From Phytopythium helicoides (Eukaryota; Oomycota; Peronosporomycetes; Pythiales; Pythiaceae): DNA of 64,000 bases. The notes beneath the pieces were generated by a model. The model had not been told where the DNA came from. It ran no database searches and saw only the letters and a list, made by a program, of their open reading frames with translations. Where the stretch lies: assembly GCA_024867545.1 (NCBI GenBank), contig JANFNE010000004.1, forward strand, positions 1,240,001 to 1,304,000, in the 5' to 3' direction. This document shows, piece by piece, positions 63,081 to 64,000 of the stretch. The position numbers and the translations under genes are program-made. Each line of letters opens with the position of its first letter. The first letter of the stretch is position 1.

Positions 63081-63491
63081 CAGCAAGTTGAGCTCAGTGC
63101 GAGTGTCCAGAGCCAATTGGCTTCATGTGGCTTCCAAGCGAACCCCATCCTTGCAGTTCGTTTCCTGAAAGCCATCTTCACACCGTTTGCCACTATTGGT
63201 GCACTTGTGGATCCACATCGCGAGCGCAGCGAGCACCACAAGGGGTTACCCGCCGATTATGAACGCGGAGCTAACGCCATCTAACGTTGTGATGAGAAGC
63301 CGAATGGCATTGGCGGTGCGAGGCGATGGAGTCTAGTGACGGTGGTGCAATTGGGTGGTGGCAACAGATGATGGTTCAACCAATTGGCTCCAATGCTTTG
63401 TTTCATTGTCAGATTCAGTGCAGTGCTCGCCGAGACAGACAGCGAAGTTTGCAGTTCGAAGATGAAATCGTCCTTCCGAGTGGCTGTCGGG

Positions 63492-63833
63492 TTAGTCCCA
63501 GTCTCCTGCTGTCGAGTCGGTATCGCCTCCGGAGCTGCTTCCAGCGTCGCTTGCATCGTTCCGACTTTTATCACGAGGAAATATCGAGATCGAGACATCC
63601 TTGGAGTCCAACATATCAGTTAGTGGCGGCGGCGGAGCTTGTGCTGCGGGTCGCGGCGATGCCGCAGCCTGGTATGAGGATTCGTTCCACACACTGTAGT
63701 TGATCCACGGGTGAGAACGGTGTCTTCTGTCAAAATTGCGCTCGCACCGCCAAACCAAGTAGCAGGTAACCGCAACACTGACGGCCATGAAACCAAGCCA
63801 GGCGAAAAGTAATATGAGCCCTTCGTTCATCAT
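63492..63833 (-). CDS. Small single-pass membrane protein C
   Basis: 113 aa from MMNEGLILLFAWLGF at 63833 (second Met one codon on). TM helix, then VWRCERNFDRRHRSHPW, an Ala/Pro-rich part, DSKDVSISIFPRDKS and acidic GSSSGGDTDSTAGDWD. Same plan as A. Between B and C (63053-63491) no other gene is seen. Function unknown; perhaps a trafficking or regulatory peptide of the membrane, by inference. Confidence 0.6.
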   Translation of the reverse strand: MMNEGLILLFAWLGFMAVSVAVTCYLVWRCERNFDRRHRSHPWINYSVWNESSYQAAASPRPAAQAPPPPLTDMLDSKDVSISIFPRDKSRNDASDAGSSSGGDTDSTAGDWD

Positions 63834-63844
63834 GGCTACGACCT

Positions 63845-63861
63845 GCCAAATTGAGGAATGC
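63845..63861 (-). promoter_or_regulatory. Inr-FPR-type core promoter of gene C
   Basis: Minus strand reads GCATTCCTCAATTTGGC, 11 nt before the ATG at 63833; nearly the same as the element of gene A. Confidence 0.55.
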
Positions 63862-64000
63862 CCGCAGAGCACAAGCGGCGCGGGTACAAGAGCGGACCCA
63901 ACTAGCACTCTCCACGGTGGACCCAAGCTTTTGTGGGTTCACCGCATGGAAGAGCCCATCAGTGCGAACGAATCGCGGGGATCTGATCCCGATACTGCAG

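Overview
This window is nuclear DNA from a small-intron eukaryote, most likely an oomycete of the Phytophthora/Pythium type. Reasons: very compact gene spacing; introns of roughly 50-80 nt with GTRNGT donors; divergent and convergent gene packing; an Inr-plus-FPR-like core promoter (TCATTYY followed by CAATTTG) in front of small genes near the right end; an array of LRR receptor-like TKL kinases of the kind oomycetes carry; and a BED-finger fragment. No rRNA, tRNA, CRISPR array or intact transposon was recognised. Genes were assembled by hand: splice sites were chosen to keep the frame and family motifs, and none is transcript-verified.

Region 1 (0-26.5 kb) is housekeeping. In order: an adenylate kinase fused to a C-terminal PH-like domain; a 1-Cys peroxiredoxin; a nearly 3 kb gene-poor stretch; an MFS sugar transporter; a BED/hAT-like fragment; YL1/Vps72 (with an apparent one-base frame break); a 55-aa basic protein; fibrillarin; a 2-oxoglutarate/Fe(II) oxygenase; nucleoside diphosphate kinase; a polytopic membrane protein; SART1/Snu66; a small unknown; the GINS subunit SLD5 (seven exons); two small membrane proteins in head-to-head orientation; an RGG-rich protein with two LQDPW motifs; and a PRP40-type WW/FF splicing factor.

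Region 2 (26.7-31.9 kb) is the most unusual locus: one 23-exon gene for about 1,233 residues made of about ten tandem SUMO-like (Rad60-SLD-like) beta-grasp domains. Each domain is built from nearly identical-size exons (seven are exactly 150 nt). Most are followed by a CxxC motif, and a long charged coiled coil is inserted in the middle. One in-frame TGA lies in exon 9. I do not know a described protein with this architecture.

Region 3 (33.4-36.8 kb) has a stand-alone carrier-protein-like domain lacking the usual phosphopantetheine serine, an NDUFB9-like LYR protein of complex I, a protein with a PDZ-like segment, and a coiled-coil protein.

Region 4 (37.4-57.6 kb) is a cluster of six paralogous receptor-like kinases (Cys-rich cap, LRRs, one TM helix, TKL kinase) with conserved phase-2 introns, a recent gene-conversion tract between two members, and intron losses in three. 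A microbial-type class I terpene synthase and a tiny single-pass membrane protein sit inside the cluster.

Region 5 (57.7-64 kb) has a full-length ABCC/MRP-type ABC transporter flanked by three paralogous small single-pass membrane proteins. One of these is truncated by a nonsense codon.
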